Source of the DNA: Symsagittifera roscoffensis | Lineage: Eukaryota; Xenacoelomorpha; Acoela; Convolutidae | Direction of reading: 5' to 3' | DNA length: 64,000 nt | Assembly: GCF_963678635.1 (NCBI RefSeq) | Contig: NC_087071.1 | Location: forward strand, 3,115,624-3,179,623 | Shown here: positions 53,381-62,948 of the stretch, in pieces | Numbering within the stretch: position 1 is the first letter of the stretch | Layout: the number at the start of each line of letters is the position of its first letter | The notes under the pieces: model-generated | Seen by the model: only the letters and a program-made list of their open reading frames with translations | Told to the model about the DNA's origin: nothing | Databases searched by the model: none | Program-made: the position numbers and the translations under genes

Positions 53381-53384
53381 AATT

Positions 53385-53636
53385 AACGAAAACACAGACC
53401 TTCTAGAATACAAATTAAATGAATCTACAGTTCCCTGTCTCCCTTTAAGTATGATTCTCATAGCTTTTAATATTTCACATACACAAAATATTAAAGGACA
53501 CTCTGGATCAGAGAAAACATATTCAAATTTTATACAAAACTTTTATTTCCCAAATGCACCAATTTGGATAAAAATACTATGCAATGACTGTATAGTATGC
53601 CAACTAAATAAACCTTGGTTATTGTCAACCAAATAA
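53385..53636 (+). pseudogene. pol: Outer pol, continued: integrase His/Cys (zinc) domain
   Basis: This frame is continuous with the 5' part of outer pol once the nested element is removed. It shows the N-terminal integrase zinc-binding pattern: His in ISHTQ, a second His in IKGHSG, and later Cys pairs in CNDCIVC. The frame then stops at TAA 53634-53636, where the catalytic core should begin. The ATG used by an apparent ORF at 53352 belongs to the inserted LTR and is irrelevant. Confidence 0.8.
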
Positions 53637-54393
53637 AGACTCAATTTGTTATAACCTACCATTACATACACACGATGAAGATCATTTTCATCATCCACAA
53701 ATTCTTAAATTAGCCTCCGGTACACACACCGAATGGATTTTAAACAGAGATAAAAAACACAATGAAATTTACCAAAAGGTAACAAAAAAGTTGTTACAAA
53801 GGCAAAATATTAATGAACAAATAAATTCACGCTTTACACCAGCCTCCGATTTAAAAATTGGAACATTTGTTTTAATACCCAATTTTAATACTCAAAAAGG
53901 AATTTCAAAAAAGTTACAACCCCTTCGTAAAGGACCATACCAAATAATTGCAAAACCCACTGATGTCACATATAAAATCACCGACTCAGATAAAAAAGAA
54001 ATCATTCAACACCGAAATAACCTATTACCTTATTATCCAAAAGAATACGCACTCCGCGAACTAACTCAATTATATTCTTTTACAGGTTTAAAAGTTATTC
54101 AAAATGACCCACATACGGACAACATAACAAAGGAACAAAATGATATTCACCTCGGAAATCAAAATACAAAATCAAACACCACAAAAAACAATACAAAAAA
54201 TCTCGATCAAAATACATCTCAAAAAGAAAGAAAAAATAGAAAAATGACAGAACAAATAATACCCCAAGAACAAATCGACAAATCAGAACATAGAGAGTCT
54301 TCACGACTTAGAAATCAACCACGTAAAAATTATAAAGTATTCATCCCACAATCTAAAATATTAAAGAAAGTTGAATTTCAAAAACAACCTTAA
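53637..54393 (+). pseudogene. pol: Outer pol, C-terminal integrase remnant (GPY domain)
   Basis: It is open from about 53640 in a frame different from the zinc domain and ends at 54393. It contains the integrase C-terminal module: LKIGTFVLIPNF, then LRKGPYQIIAKP and YKITD, matching the GPY/F domain of Ty3/Gypsy integrases. A basic, low-complexity tail follows. The D,D-35-E catalytic core (normally ~150 residues or more between the zinc and GPY domains) is absent; only a His/Asp-rich segment remains. A deletion with a frame change at about 53636-53640 is the simplest explanation. Confidence 0.75.
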
Positions 54394-55213
54394 TTCTACA
54401 TTTAATAATCTTTGCACCTCTGAAACATTTTACACTTTCAATTTTCAAGATAACATGCTGACAAACACGCAGCGATTCTAGTTCAAAATTAGATAATAGG
54501 ATTCATCCAATCCGTCACCTTCTATAACTTTAACACAAACCAACTAGACGAAAAATATTAAACTCCAGGCATATCTATAACTATAACTCTACGACCTCCA
54601 GGTCAAAAATAAGCAAACCACTCCAACTTGACAACTAAAATAAATATCACCATAATATCATAACCCTCCCTTATCTAATAAACCAAAGATCAACAATATT
54701 TCCCCAACTCAGACCTGAAATATCCCCCAAACAAATATGTTAAATTAGCCTAAAGTAAAAGAACGACCATTTTATTTAGCCTAAAGTATAAAAATCTCAA
54801 AAATACCCCAGATCAATTGACAAATGAAAATAAAGACAAAGAAGACCTCCCGATCACCATAAAAATTGCTCCCAACAATGTTTTACAAAACTCAACCCAC
54901 TTGTCAAAAAACTAATAAATAATCCGACCACACTTGAAAATTTCCCCAAACAACAAAAAATATTCGATCACGAAGCCATTTCTTAAATGCTCTTCTATTA
55001 AACAGTCACTAAAATTATCACAAACCTCAAACAATTTTTTACGATACTTGAAACTTTCATAATATATCTTTTTGATATCCTTGAATCTTTTCTAATACTC
55101 TTAATCATTTTTTGTAATATTTTTGTAATTTTCTACACTATATTCGAACTATTTCTCCAACTTTCAAAAACCCTTGATTATATCCACAGGTACGATTTAT
55201 AAAACTTGTCTAA
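54394..55213 (+). other. AT-rich spacer between pol and env region
   Basis: No ORF of note. C- and A-rich on the plus strand, like the rest of the element. It may hold splice signals for a subgenomic env mRNA, but no single acceptor is convincing. Confidence 0.4.
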
Positions 55214-55390
55214 ATGATACGAACTATTTTCAGTAGAACTGATATTTTTCTACTATTTGTAATTTTCATAACATTTCTATCATCCCTCATTTTGACCATA
55301 TGCAAAGGTATAAAGAAAGCAATCATCACATTCGCTCTAGCAACAATCCTCCTAATTCTTTTCTTAGAAGAATACTATAATAAACATTAA
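55214..55390 (+). CDS. Small two-helix membrane protein or N-terminus of next ORF (58 aa)
   Basis: ATG at 55214. The product has two hydrophobic helices, one containing IFLLFVIFITFLSSLILTI and one containing ITFALATILLILFL, separated by a short basic loop (CKGIKKA). It ends at TAA 55388-55390. It overlaps the following Ser/Pro-rich frame by about 20 bases in another frame. It may be the membrane anchor of that protein, now separated by an indel, or an independent viroporin-like peptide. Function unknown. Confidence 0.4.
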   Translation: MIRTIFSRTDIFLLFVIFITFLSSLILTICKGIKKAIITFALATILLILFLEEYYNKH

Positions 55391-56537
55391 CTTTTTCACA
55401 AAAAAGAATAGACCAAAAAGCTATGCTACCCAAAAGTCACAAAGTCAGTCTTCACCGACATCATCCCAAGATAACCCAACCACACCTTCAACTACCCATA
55501 ATCCTCAAACATCTACACGAATTTCCTTTCAAGATAACCCATACACTTTTGAAGAACGACACGCTCGTTTATCAGAACCACTAGAACCAGTTCAACGACA
55601 AGCACCTCTAAGCGAACCAACATATAACTTATACCCAACACTACCACAAGAATTAAGTAGAATAAGAAATCCTAGTCAAAACCAAAATACAGTCGAAATA
55701 AATAGACAAATTATACATCCTCGACGAAACAGAAATTTTCAAACTCCCCGAGTTCATTTTGACATACCTCAATCCCCATCACAAAACACTCCAGAAAACC
55801 CCATTGGTATATTACCAGAAACCCCTACGCTTCTTTCACAACGTAGCACCTCAAGCCTACCATCAGATTACTTAGGTTCAACACCAACATCTGAACAAAT
55901 ACGTGAAAATCCCTTTAACCCCCCAAACCAGGCATCACGACTACCATATTGGACAACACATTCATTTACACAAGGTGAACTAAATTTAGTCAATGATCCA
56001 ATAGATATTTCTACGGATACAACAACATCCTCATCACTACCAGAAACATTATCACTACCATCAACACCATCAATAAGCCAGATTTCACCACCACCTTTTA
56101 ACTTAAATTTTCCAAATAATCTCGACGCCAGATATCGAGAACACTCATCAACAAATATCCCTTTAAGACTAGATTGGAATACATTTACAGCCCCTCCACC
56201 ATTATTTGGACAACATCTAGAAAGTAATCGCCTTCACAACTGGGCACTTAATAGATTACAATACCGACAAGACATTCACGACGATATCCGTGATCACAAT
56301 ATCCAAATACTCCAACAAAACAGTTTACAATTAAAGTTTGAAATCACAGTTAAATTAAACAACATTACTCAACATCCCTACCCATTAAACCCACCAAACA
56401 TAACAGCCCAATCACTACCACCACCATTTATAACCACTGAAGTAATATATAAATACGACAGATATACCAAAAAGACAATTGGTTACATCACATTTTATAA
56501 CCCATACTCAGGATTATCATACACATGTATATTCTAA
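55368..56537 (+). pseudogene. Ser/Pro/Thr-rich ORF without its own ATG (~389 codons)
   Basis: An open frame from just after TAG 55365-55367 to TAA 56535-56537. It contains no ATG, so it must be joined to something upstream, most simply the membrane ORF at 55214 by a frameshift or splicing. The first ~250 residues are low-complexity Ser/Pro/Thr/Gln-rich. The last ~130 residues look more structured, with alternating hydrophobics and a final FYNPYSGLSYTCIF. Its end overlaps the start codon of the env signal peptide (ATG 56525). The product is not recognised; it could be a matrix, tegument-like or accessory structural protein. Confidence 0.5.
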
Positions 56538-59141
56538 AATTATTAATTTTTCGCCAACTCCTTTTTCTAGTAATCTCAAATCAAAAATTTAAACCCTTCT
56601 CCCCGCACAGGACCCCAAGATTTATTAGTAACACATTACGATTGTGAAGAAAACGAACAAAAAACACTACACAAGTATGCAATAAATCAAGTATCACAGT
56701 GCGAAACAGAACCCCAAGCCATAGAAACTACAAATGTAATAGCAACACTTTATTCAAAAGCCCGAGCAACTACAGTTATAGGATATAAATTCACAGCAAC
56801 ATTTTCTGAAAAGAAAGTACATTGTTCACAAGTCTCAAACGGAAATAAAAACCGACTTGACCATGAATCATTCTACCAGAGTAATATAGAACGACTTTTA
56901 CATCTCAATCCCGAAGATTGTAAAAACGAGTTACTCCGACTAAACATCACAAAAAATAAAAACACAGATAGAAATTTAGTATATTTCCAAGTTTTTTCAG
57001 ATTCTGTACATCAAGCAGAACTTGAAAGATATCAAGGACATATAAAATTAGATGAAAAATACCCATACAACGGCGCACACGGACGATTAACCTATGACAT
57101 GCACGATAAACACTGGATACCACACATTGGTATAAATGACCCATCAAACTGCAAAGCAGACACAAAAAATAAAGGATACCAAGAAATAATGTTTTTCGAT
57201 TGGAAAATACAACTCGAAATAATACAACTCACACGAGATTTATCAGACAACACAATGATTTATCAAGGAATTAGATTACCTTGTAAAAACGACCAAGGTT
57301 ATTGCGACCCTACAACTAGAACACAAGCAACAATTGTTTGGTTCCCCGAAGACACATGTACAACATTTCAAGTAGCAAAAATACACGCTCGTATGATAAA
57401 ATTTCACGAAAAATATTTTATACAATCAATACCATATGAACAAGTAAATCCATTACGAAAAATAAGTTCTAATTTTCGAAACATTCATAATATAGAAAAT
57501 AAATTAACACGTTTTCAAATATATCAAGAAACAGAACTTGCATGTAAATACAGAAACCCACTTCACAAAACACAATACTCTGAAATATTAGTTGAATACG
57601 AAAATGGATTCGACATGACCACTGGAAAAATAAAAGTCGACCCATACGCCACAAGTCATCCCCTAAACGAAGGAACATCATATATACCAGTTAATTTTCA
57701 AAAGAATACAGGTCAACCTGGTGGACATTTAAAGCCCCAAGACGATCAAAGCACACGTTTACAAGAACTATCACTAATGAATAGTACAAATTTTGGTAAT
57801 ATCCACTATGATATTTACTTAGATATGAAACTAGACTACACGATTAGCCGAATTTTTCAAGAAATGTCACTCTCCGAATTAGAAACATTACACCAACTAT
57901 GCGAATTAGAAAGAACACAAATATTACAATCACTTGCACTAGCAGTATTAAAAATACCCTACGCAGGATATTTACTATCAGGAAATAGATCAAATTTTTT
58001 AGACTATGAAGGAAACATCTTATGGTTTTATACTTGTACTAAAAAAGTATCACCACTATACGTTTTTGAAGATAAACGATGCTATAAAAGAATCCCTATC
58101 TTTTATAAGAATAAAGTACATTTCGTTGACACACTTTCACGAAGAACCTATTTCTGGGATACCGCAGTTCCATGTGGATCAGAAAATAGCCACAACGTAG
58201 TACAACTAAACCCTGATGAAGATAAATATTACCTTCTCACCCCATATCCCACATTAATGCAATCACTCAAAAAATTTTCACCAGAAAGCATTCGCGCTAT
58301 CGCTCGAAACCCAAATATAGACTTTCAATCAATAGGAATATACTCAAAATCAGATATTCAACATCACATTAGAACACAACAATTCCAGGAATTATTAACA
58401 CAAATGGACACAATACAAAGACAATCAATTGACCAAAACTTACGCAAACTTGCCGAAACCGCAGGATTTGCAGACATCTATACGCAAGACTATAGCGGAT
58501 ATTTTAAGGACATTAAAGATTATATATATCTAAACGGTGAAAAATACCGTCCCCAAGATATATCACCTATCAATATTATTAGCTTTGTTACACTTAAGAA
58601 TGAAATTCTTGATTTTCTAGGATGGCCCTACTACATCTTAGAAAAACTGACTATTTTATACGCAATGTTTAACTTTATTGGATTTCTTTTTTCACTCTTA
58701 AAAGGAATCTATAACACATGTGCTATACACACACAAGTCAATAGACAAGCAAGTGTAGCACGCATACTATTTGCAGGATTTTTTGGAATATTTTCTACAT
58801 CTATAAACAAAATTCTTTTAGACGCACAAATAAAAGAATATAACACAAAAATAGCAACAAGACAGAACACATACGACGAAGAACATAACAATGCAGACAC
58901 AACACCAACAGCACCACAGTTACCACCCCTACCACATAACCATCCATTATCCCTAGTCCCACGTAATTTTCGAAATTTAGCCATAACACATAATAATTTT
59001 AGACCAACATTATCACAAAGTCCCATCCAACATATAATGCCACACCACTCACAAGATGAAAATATTTATGAACAAATTATAGAACAACCCCATACCACCG
59101 CTTTTCAGTCTCAAAATAATTACTTTTTTAGCCCACGATGA
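56525..59141 (+). pseudogene. env: Envelope-like glycoprotein, probably chuvirus-type (one frameshift near the signal peptide)
   Basis: A signal peptide frame starts at ATG 56525 (MYILKLLIFRQLLFLVIS). The body lies in another frame, open from 56574 to TGA 59139-59141, so an indel around 56575-56610 separates them. The ectodomain has paired Cys, for example HYDCEENE, SQCETEP and HCSQVSNG. A later module runs WFYTCTKKVSP, then CYKRIPI, then SRRTYFWDTAVPC at about 58020-58180. This C...V...C...PI/PV...TR...C layout resembles glycoproteins of chuviruses and of LTR elements that captured them. Hydrophobic segments near 58620-58705 and 58745-58800 fit the fusion/transmembrane region, followed by a long Pro/His-rich tail. 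The chuvirus assignment is from memory of the motif layout and is moderate; an envelope role is more certain. Confidence 0.6.
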
Positions 59142-60946
59142 GCCGACAACTTGGATCCCTACACCGATCAAATTCCCACCCAACCAACCTCACCACTCCA
59201 ATCCCAATAATACCACTTTTTGCTTTTCGGCCACCCGATTTCCCATCCAATAATGTAACATCCGGCATGAATTCCGATACTAATTCACACATCTCAGTTT
59301 TATACTCCATCTCACAACTCAATAACCCGAATATTGAAACCCCCGATGAATTTGCCGACTCTGAACCATCTCCATCAAATAATTTTCACACCAATTCCTT
59401 AAATTTTTCCCAACCCCCTTTTCAACCCATACTACCAAATAACCCTGACCCAACCAATTCTACACCCTCTTATGCTTCCCAAGTCACTCCAACCTACTCC
59501 TCACTTCACTCAGACCAATCATCTCATTCTCCAGACACCCCCCGAATCTCCCCAGAACTAGATAATTTCATTACCCTACAACAACAACCCTATCACCTTG
59601 ACACCCCAACCATAAACCAAATCTCATCCACAATAGATTCATCCAACCCTCCTACCCCTACACCCTCTTCAATTTATACTGAATCATTAGCACCATCATC
59701 CACAACTACTGAATCTTCACTCAGCACTAATAGAGCTTACCGCACTTTTAAAAGGAAGTTCCCCAACCATCCTTTCCCAGCGAAACCAGGAACAGCCCGT
59801 GAATATATCAACCATCCACAACACACTAACACAAAAGAATTTTTAGCTATCACCTTACCCTCATTTCCACAATACACCTTAAACACCCCTCATGACACTA
59901 ACGAGACAGGTAACTTTGTAGACGAATACGTTTTAATGCCTACCCTTCCTTGGACCTCATATTATCATTTTACAAATCCCCTTTGCTTACCTTTATCTAA
60001 CACTCATATCGATATAGAACGAAACAAGGACATGCTATATCGACTCACTACAACACTAACACCTAGACAATTTACTTACATTGGATATAAAAAATCACTA
60101 AAAACACACACTGCACCCCGAGCTAATGAATATACACTAGAATATTACGATCATAACATCGTCAGAACTAACCAAGATCAATTCTTAGACGACGATCGCT
60201 TCGCTAACCCACAAATCACCGAGAAATTTTTCATTAAAACACCATATGTATTTACACTAAATATCTTCGATCGCAAGTTTGACCACATTATTTCAGAAGC
60301 ACTAACAGACACGCAAGCCTACGAAAGTTTTAAAGAACGCTTCCAAATATTTTCACTAACCTTTCATTTCCTTGCACCACATGAAAGAGATTTGCACTGC
60401 TCACACGATATTATGTTGCGCACTAAACAAACACACACATATACTTATTATCGTTTCATCCAAAATCACTTTGACCTACACACTCCCTCCAGACAACCAC
60501 ACCATCGTTTTCAATTCATCAATTCCAAATACACCTCACCATTCTTTCTTAACTTCACATATTGCATTAAAGATACTAACCTTCATGGTATTCTTCGAAA
60601 TTATGATCCCATAACCCAAATGTATATCTTTTGTCCCATCACCAAGACCTTCAACGCAGAAGAATCCCGACCCTTCCTCATCCCACACGAGTTTGTACAA
60701 CCTATAGAAATCCCCATTTTAGAATTCATCCATAACACTAAATTCAACCACAAATTATATAATCTAATCCAAAACACACCTTATGAATTTGCAGTTGGCA
60801 CTGAAGAACTAACCACCATTAAGGTACTTCAATTGCTTTGGCCACTGCTTCAAACTAAAAATATCATCCGCATCTTAGCCAAATTACTAACAACTTCAGA
60901 TCTCATCCACGACATCTTCCCCCACGGTTTCTTCCCCGACGACTAA
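59138..60946 (+). CDS. 602-aa ORF overlapping env by ATGA (unknown)
   Basis: The start ATG overlaps the env stop in the sequence ATGA, suggesting coupled termination-reinitiation. Residues 1-200 are Ser/Pro/Thr/Asn-rich and likely disordered. From about 205 the protein becomes more ordered with many Phe/Tyr/His, for example FKRKFPNHPFP, LPSFPQYTL, FIGYKKSL-like and FIHNTKFNHKLYN segments. There is no transmembrane helix and no family I recognise. The frame is intact although other genes of the element are broken. The stop is followed four bases later by a perfect splice donor (CAGGTAAGT). Confidence 0.6.
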   Translation: MSRQLGSLHRSNSHPTNLTTPIPIIPLFAFRPPDFPSNNVTSGMNSDTNSHISVLYSISQLNNPNIETPDEFADSEPSPSNNFHTNSLNFSQPPFQPILPNNPDPTNSTPSYASQVTPTYSSLHSDQSSHSPDTPRISPELDNFITLQQQPYHLDTPTINQISSTIDSSNPPTPTPSSIYTESLAPSSTTTESSLSTNRAYRTFKRKFPNHPFPAKPGTAREYINHPQHTNTKEFLAITLPSFPQYTLNTPHDTNETGNFVDEYVLMPTLPWTSYYHFTNPLCLPLSNTHIDIERNKDMLYRLTTTLTPRQFTYIGYKKSLKTHTAPRANEYTLEYYDHNIVRTNQDQFLDDDRFANPQITEKFFIKTPYVFTLNIFDRKFDHIISEALTDTQAYESFKERFQIFSLTFHFLAPHERDLHCSHDIMLRTKQTHTYTYYRFIQNHFDLHTPSRQPHHRFQFINSKYTSPFFLNFTYCIKDTNLHGILRNYDPITQMYIFCPITKTFNAEESRPFLIPHEFVQPIEIPILEFIHNTKFNHKLYNLIQNTPYEFAVGTEELTTIKVLQLLWPLLQTKNIIRILAKLLTTSDLIHDIFPHGFFPDD

Positions 60947-61221
60947 CAGGTAAGTATGAATTATACATATTACTAACTAATTTAAATATTAGAAACTCAC
61001 CATTCTTTATCCATGTTTTCTTTAGAATTTTAGCCTTCATCCTAGATCATCTGAAAAATTCACAAAAGAAAAATAAAAAATAGCAAACTTCTTCAAAACT
61101 GTTTAAAACCCTATTAAATTTTTGCACCAACAATTAAATAAATATAATACCAATGCAGTAAATTAATTTATAAATTTTTCCCCCACAAGCAGTAAATCTA
61201 ATAATGATGAAAATTTGTAAC

Positions 61222-61428
61222 TTAATTTTCCCCAACAACTAGCAGTAAAGATAAAATTCTATGTAGTAAATTAATAAGAAGCAAATACAGTACTAACCTT
61301 TTGCTATTTTCATTCACTCGCACAAGAATTCTATCCAAACTCGCACAGCTCGCCCACGAAGAATTGTTTAAAATAATGAATTTCAGTTTCAAGCTATCAC
61401 ACTCGATAACTCTAACACAAGATAACAC
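61222..61428 (-). other. Minor antisense ORF with donor-like site
   Basis: 68 codons on the minus strand. A donor-like AAAAG|GTTAGTA (minus strand) lies inside it, so if real it would be a first exon. No domain was recognised. Weak evidence; noted because a larger antisense ORF lies nearby. Confidence 0.15.
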
Positions 61429-62008
61429 GTTTCAAACTTTCCTTTAACCCGGTTGGAAAGGAATTATATACTAAACAAAACTAACCAATGCAGCTTACTA
61501 AACACCACAACACATAGCATAACAGCATGACTAAGAAAAGGAAACCAACGGTACCCAAACCGGATTAACCCAGTTTAAAACTGGATAATTTATTCTTTTG
61601 AAGACTATTATAAAGTCTAAGAAAGAAATAATAAAACACAAAAAAGTCGAAAGACAAACCCATACCACAAACAATTTGATTTTTGAAAAAAGGACACAAC
61701 CAACAAAACATAAGAAAAACCACAACAAACCCAACATAAAACGTTGTCACATAACAGGACCTCTCACAAAAACCGCATGCAATCATACTCCCACTCCTGG
61801 CCTAACCCACCAGGAAGGACGTCCTGAGCATGCTCTATAGCCGGCCTAACCCACCGCGCTACATCCACGCTTTGTGACCATACTCCTATTTTTAATAAGA
61901 GCTACTCAAGGGTGAGTAACTCTTCAAAATAACTGAACTAAAACAAAAAGCTTTTGTGAAAACAACTAACTAAAATCATAATTAAAAAATATTAAACTAA
62001 TAAAAGTT

Positions 62009-62485
62009 TTATAAAATGTAAATTACATTATGCAATACATAGATCAGAATACAACACCAAGGACGAACATCCAAAGACAAAACGACCCTACTACACTCGA
62101 GAAAGAATGGCCAACTACAATCAATATGCCGCCCACAATCACAACTCAAAGGATTTAGAGTACGACTTGACTTCGCAGAAAAGGACTTCATTGAACTAGA
62201 CCAATGACCACCTCGATGTTCAAGTATACGTACAGATCCGAGTAACCAGGAATCCCCTCCACGCACAATCTCCACGCCATTCCCAGACAAGGTCAAACAC
62301 AAAGAAGTTCTCACCAATGAAACAGAAAAACCTGACATAGCCAACCATTCTGAAATCAGATTTGAGTTTGTTGCGAAAACCCAGTCGTTGTCTTGAGAAG
62401 ACACAACGATTGAATCTGGGACTTCTCTAATAAAAAAACCCAGAAGAAATAAGATGTTCGCCAAATACCAACGTCCATCATCCAT
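62009..62485 (-). CDS. Antisense ORF, 158 aa, secreted/membrane-like (unknown)
   Basis: It runs opposite to all other genes of the element, in the 3' region just before the LTR. The start context AAAAGATGG is good. The N-terminus has a hydrophobic core (WYLANILFLLGFFI) like a signal peptide or anchor. The middle is Ser/Leu/Trp-rich with balanced codon usage, unlike the A-rich sense genes. The C-terminal part has several Cys (CDCGRHIDC) and a final hydrophobic stretch (WCCILIYVLHNVIYIL). No homologue was recognised. It may be an accessory antisense gene, a captured host exon, or chance; the length is notable in this composition. Confidence 0.35.
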   Translation of the reverse strand: MDDGRWYLANILFLLGFFIREVPDSIVVSSQDNDWVFATNSNLISEWLAMSGFSVSLVRTSLCLTLSGNGVEIVRGGDSWLLGSVRILEHRGGHWSSSMKSFSAKSSRTLNPLSCDCGRHIDCSWPFFLECSRVVLSLDVRPWCCILIYVLHNVIYIL

Positions 62486-62537
62486 CTTTTGAATTGCAGA
62501 AAGACTATTCTAAAAAACTCTGTAAAACCCGGATGGG

Positions 62538-62948
62538 TGGAACCTGATCTAAACTACATTTTATGATTGGATAAATTAGATATTTTACCAATGTAAAGTA
62601 TTTAATATTAACCAATCATGATCCATTTAACTAACAACCCACTTATTTGTAAGTGCTGAAATTACTTGTAATTTCAGCACCAGAGAGATTTGAATTTAAC
62701 TTAGAACTTAGTTGCCTCTCCAAAAGGAACTTCAGCAGCCGCAATAAACCAGTATACCCTAGATCTATTGAGCCTAGCAGAGACTAGTTAAACAACCTGA
62801 GACTAGATAGTATAAGAGTAAGATTAGGATCGGTATTAGACTAAGAAGTTGCACGAATCTATCCGGCCGAAAATAAGATAGCGTGACGAGCAGACGGTGT
62901 ACCCTATCCGAAATTACTCTATGAGTTAACCACATCGGTCCTAACTCA
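62538..62948 (+). repeat. 3' LTR of outer element
   Basis: Starts TGGAACCTGATC and ends GGTCCTAACTCA. AATAAA lies at 62743-62748. It is followed by GACA, the right copy of the target duplication. Differences from the 5' LTR are a handful of substitutions and two rearranged short blocks. Confidence 0.93.

Larger units (their letters stand above)
60947..62537 (+). other. 3' region of outer element
   Basis: It begins with the donor-like CAGGTAAGT at 60947-60955 and a possible acceptor TTTCTTTAG near 61017-61025. It then runs through AT-rich DNA with short repeats of GCAGTAAAT (61155-61275). A GC-richer block at 61790-61890 contains two CCTAACCCACC phrases flanking GGACGTCCTGAGCATGCTC. After an antisense ORF (62009-62485), the sequence GGATGGG immediately precedes the 3' LTR as a weak polypurine tract. 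Confidence 0.5.
21652..62948 (+). mobile_element. Outer Ty3/Gypsy-type env-bearing LTR retrotransposon (old, defective)
   Basis: The element is bounded by 410/411-bp LTRs with TG...CA ends (the first T of the 5' LTR is now A) and a GACA duplication (21648-21651 and 62949-62952). The uninterrupted repeat D copy at 17290-17310 shows the empty site. The internal gene order is small basic ORF, gag, zinc-knuckle frame, pol (protease, reverse transcriptase, RNase H, integrase), membrane and Ser/Pro-rich ORF, envelope-like glycoprotein, and 602-codon ORF. After subtracting the nested element it is about 18.3 kb. The plus strand is very A-rich and G-poor. LTR divergence of several percent, a pol interruption, a missing integrase core and broken gag/env frames all indicate an immobile relic. 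Confidence 0.92.

Noticed and set aside
53352-53384. ATG start of an apparent 94-codon ORF
   Set aside because: The start lies in the 3' LTR of the inner element; the real coding content from 53385 is the interrupted outer integrase.
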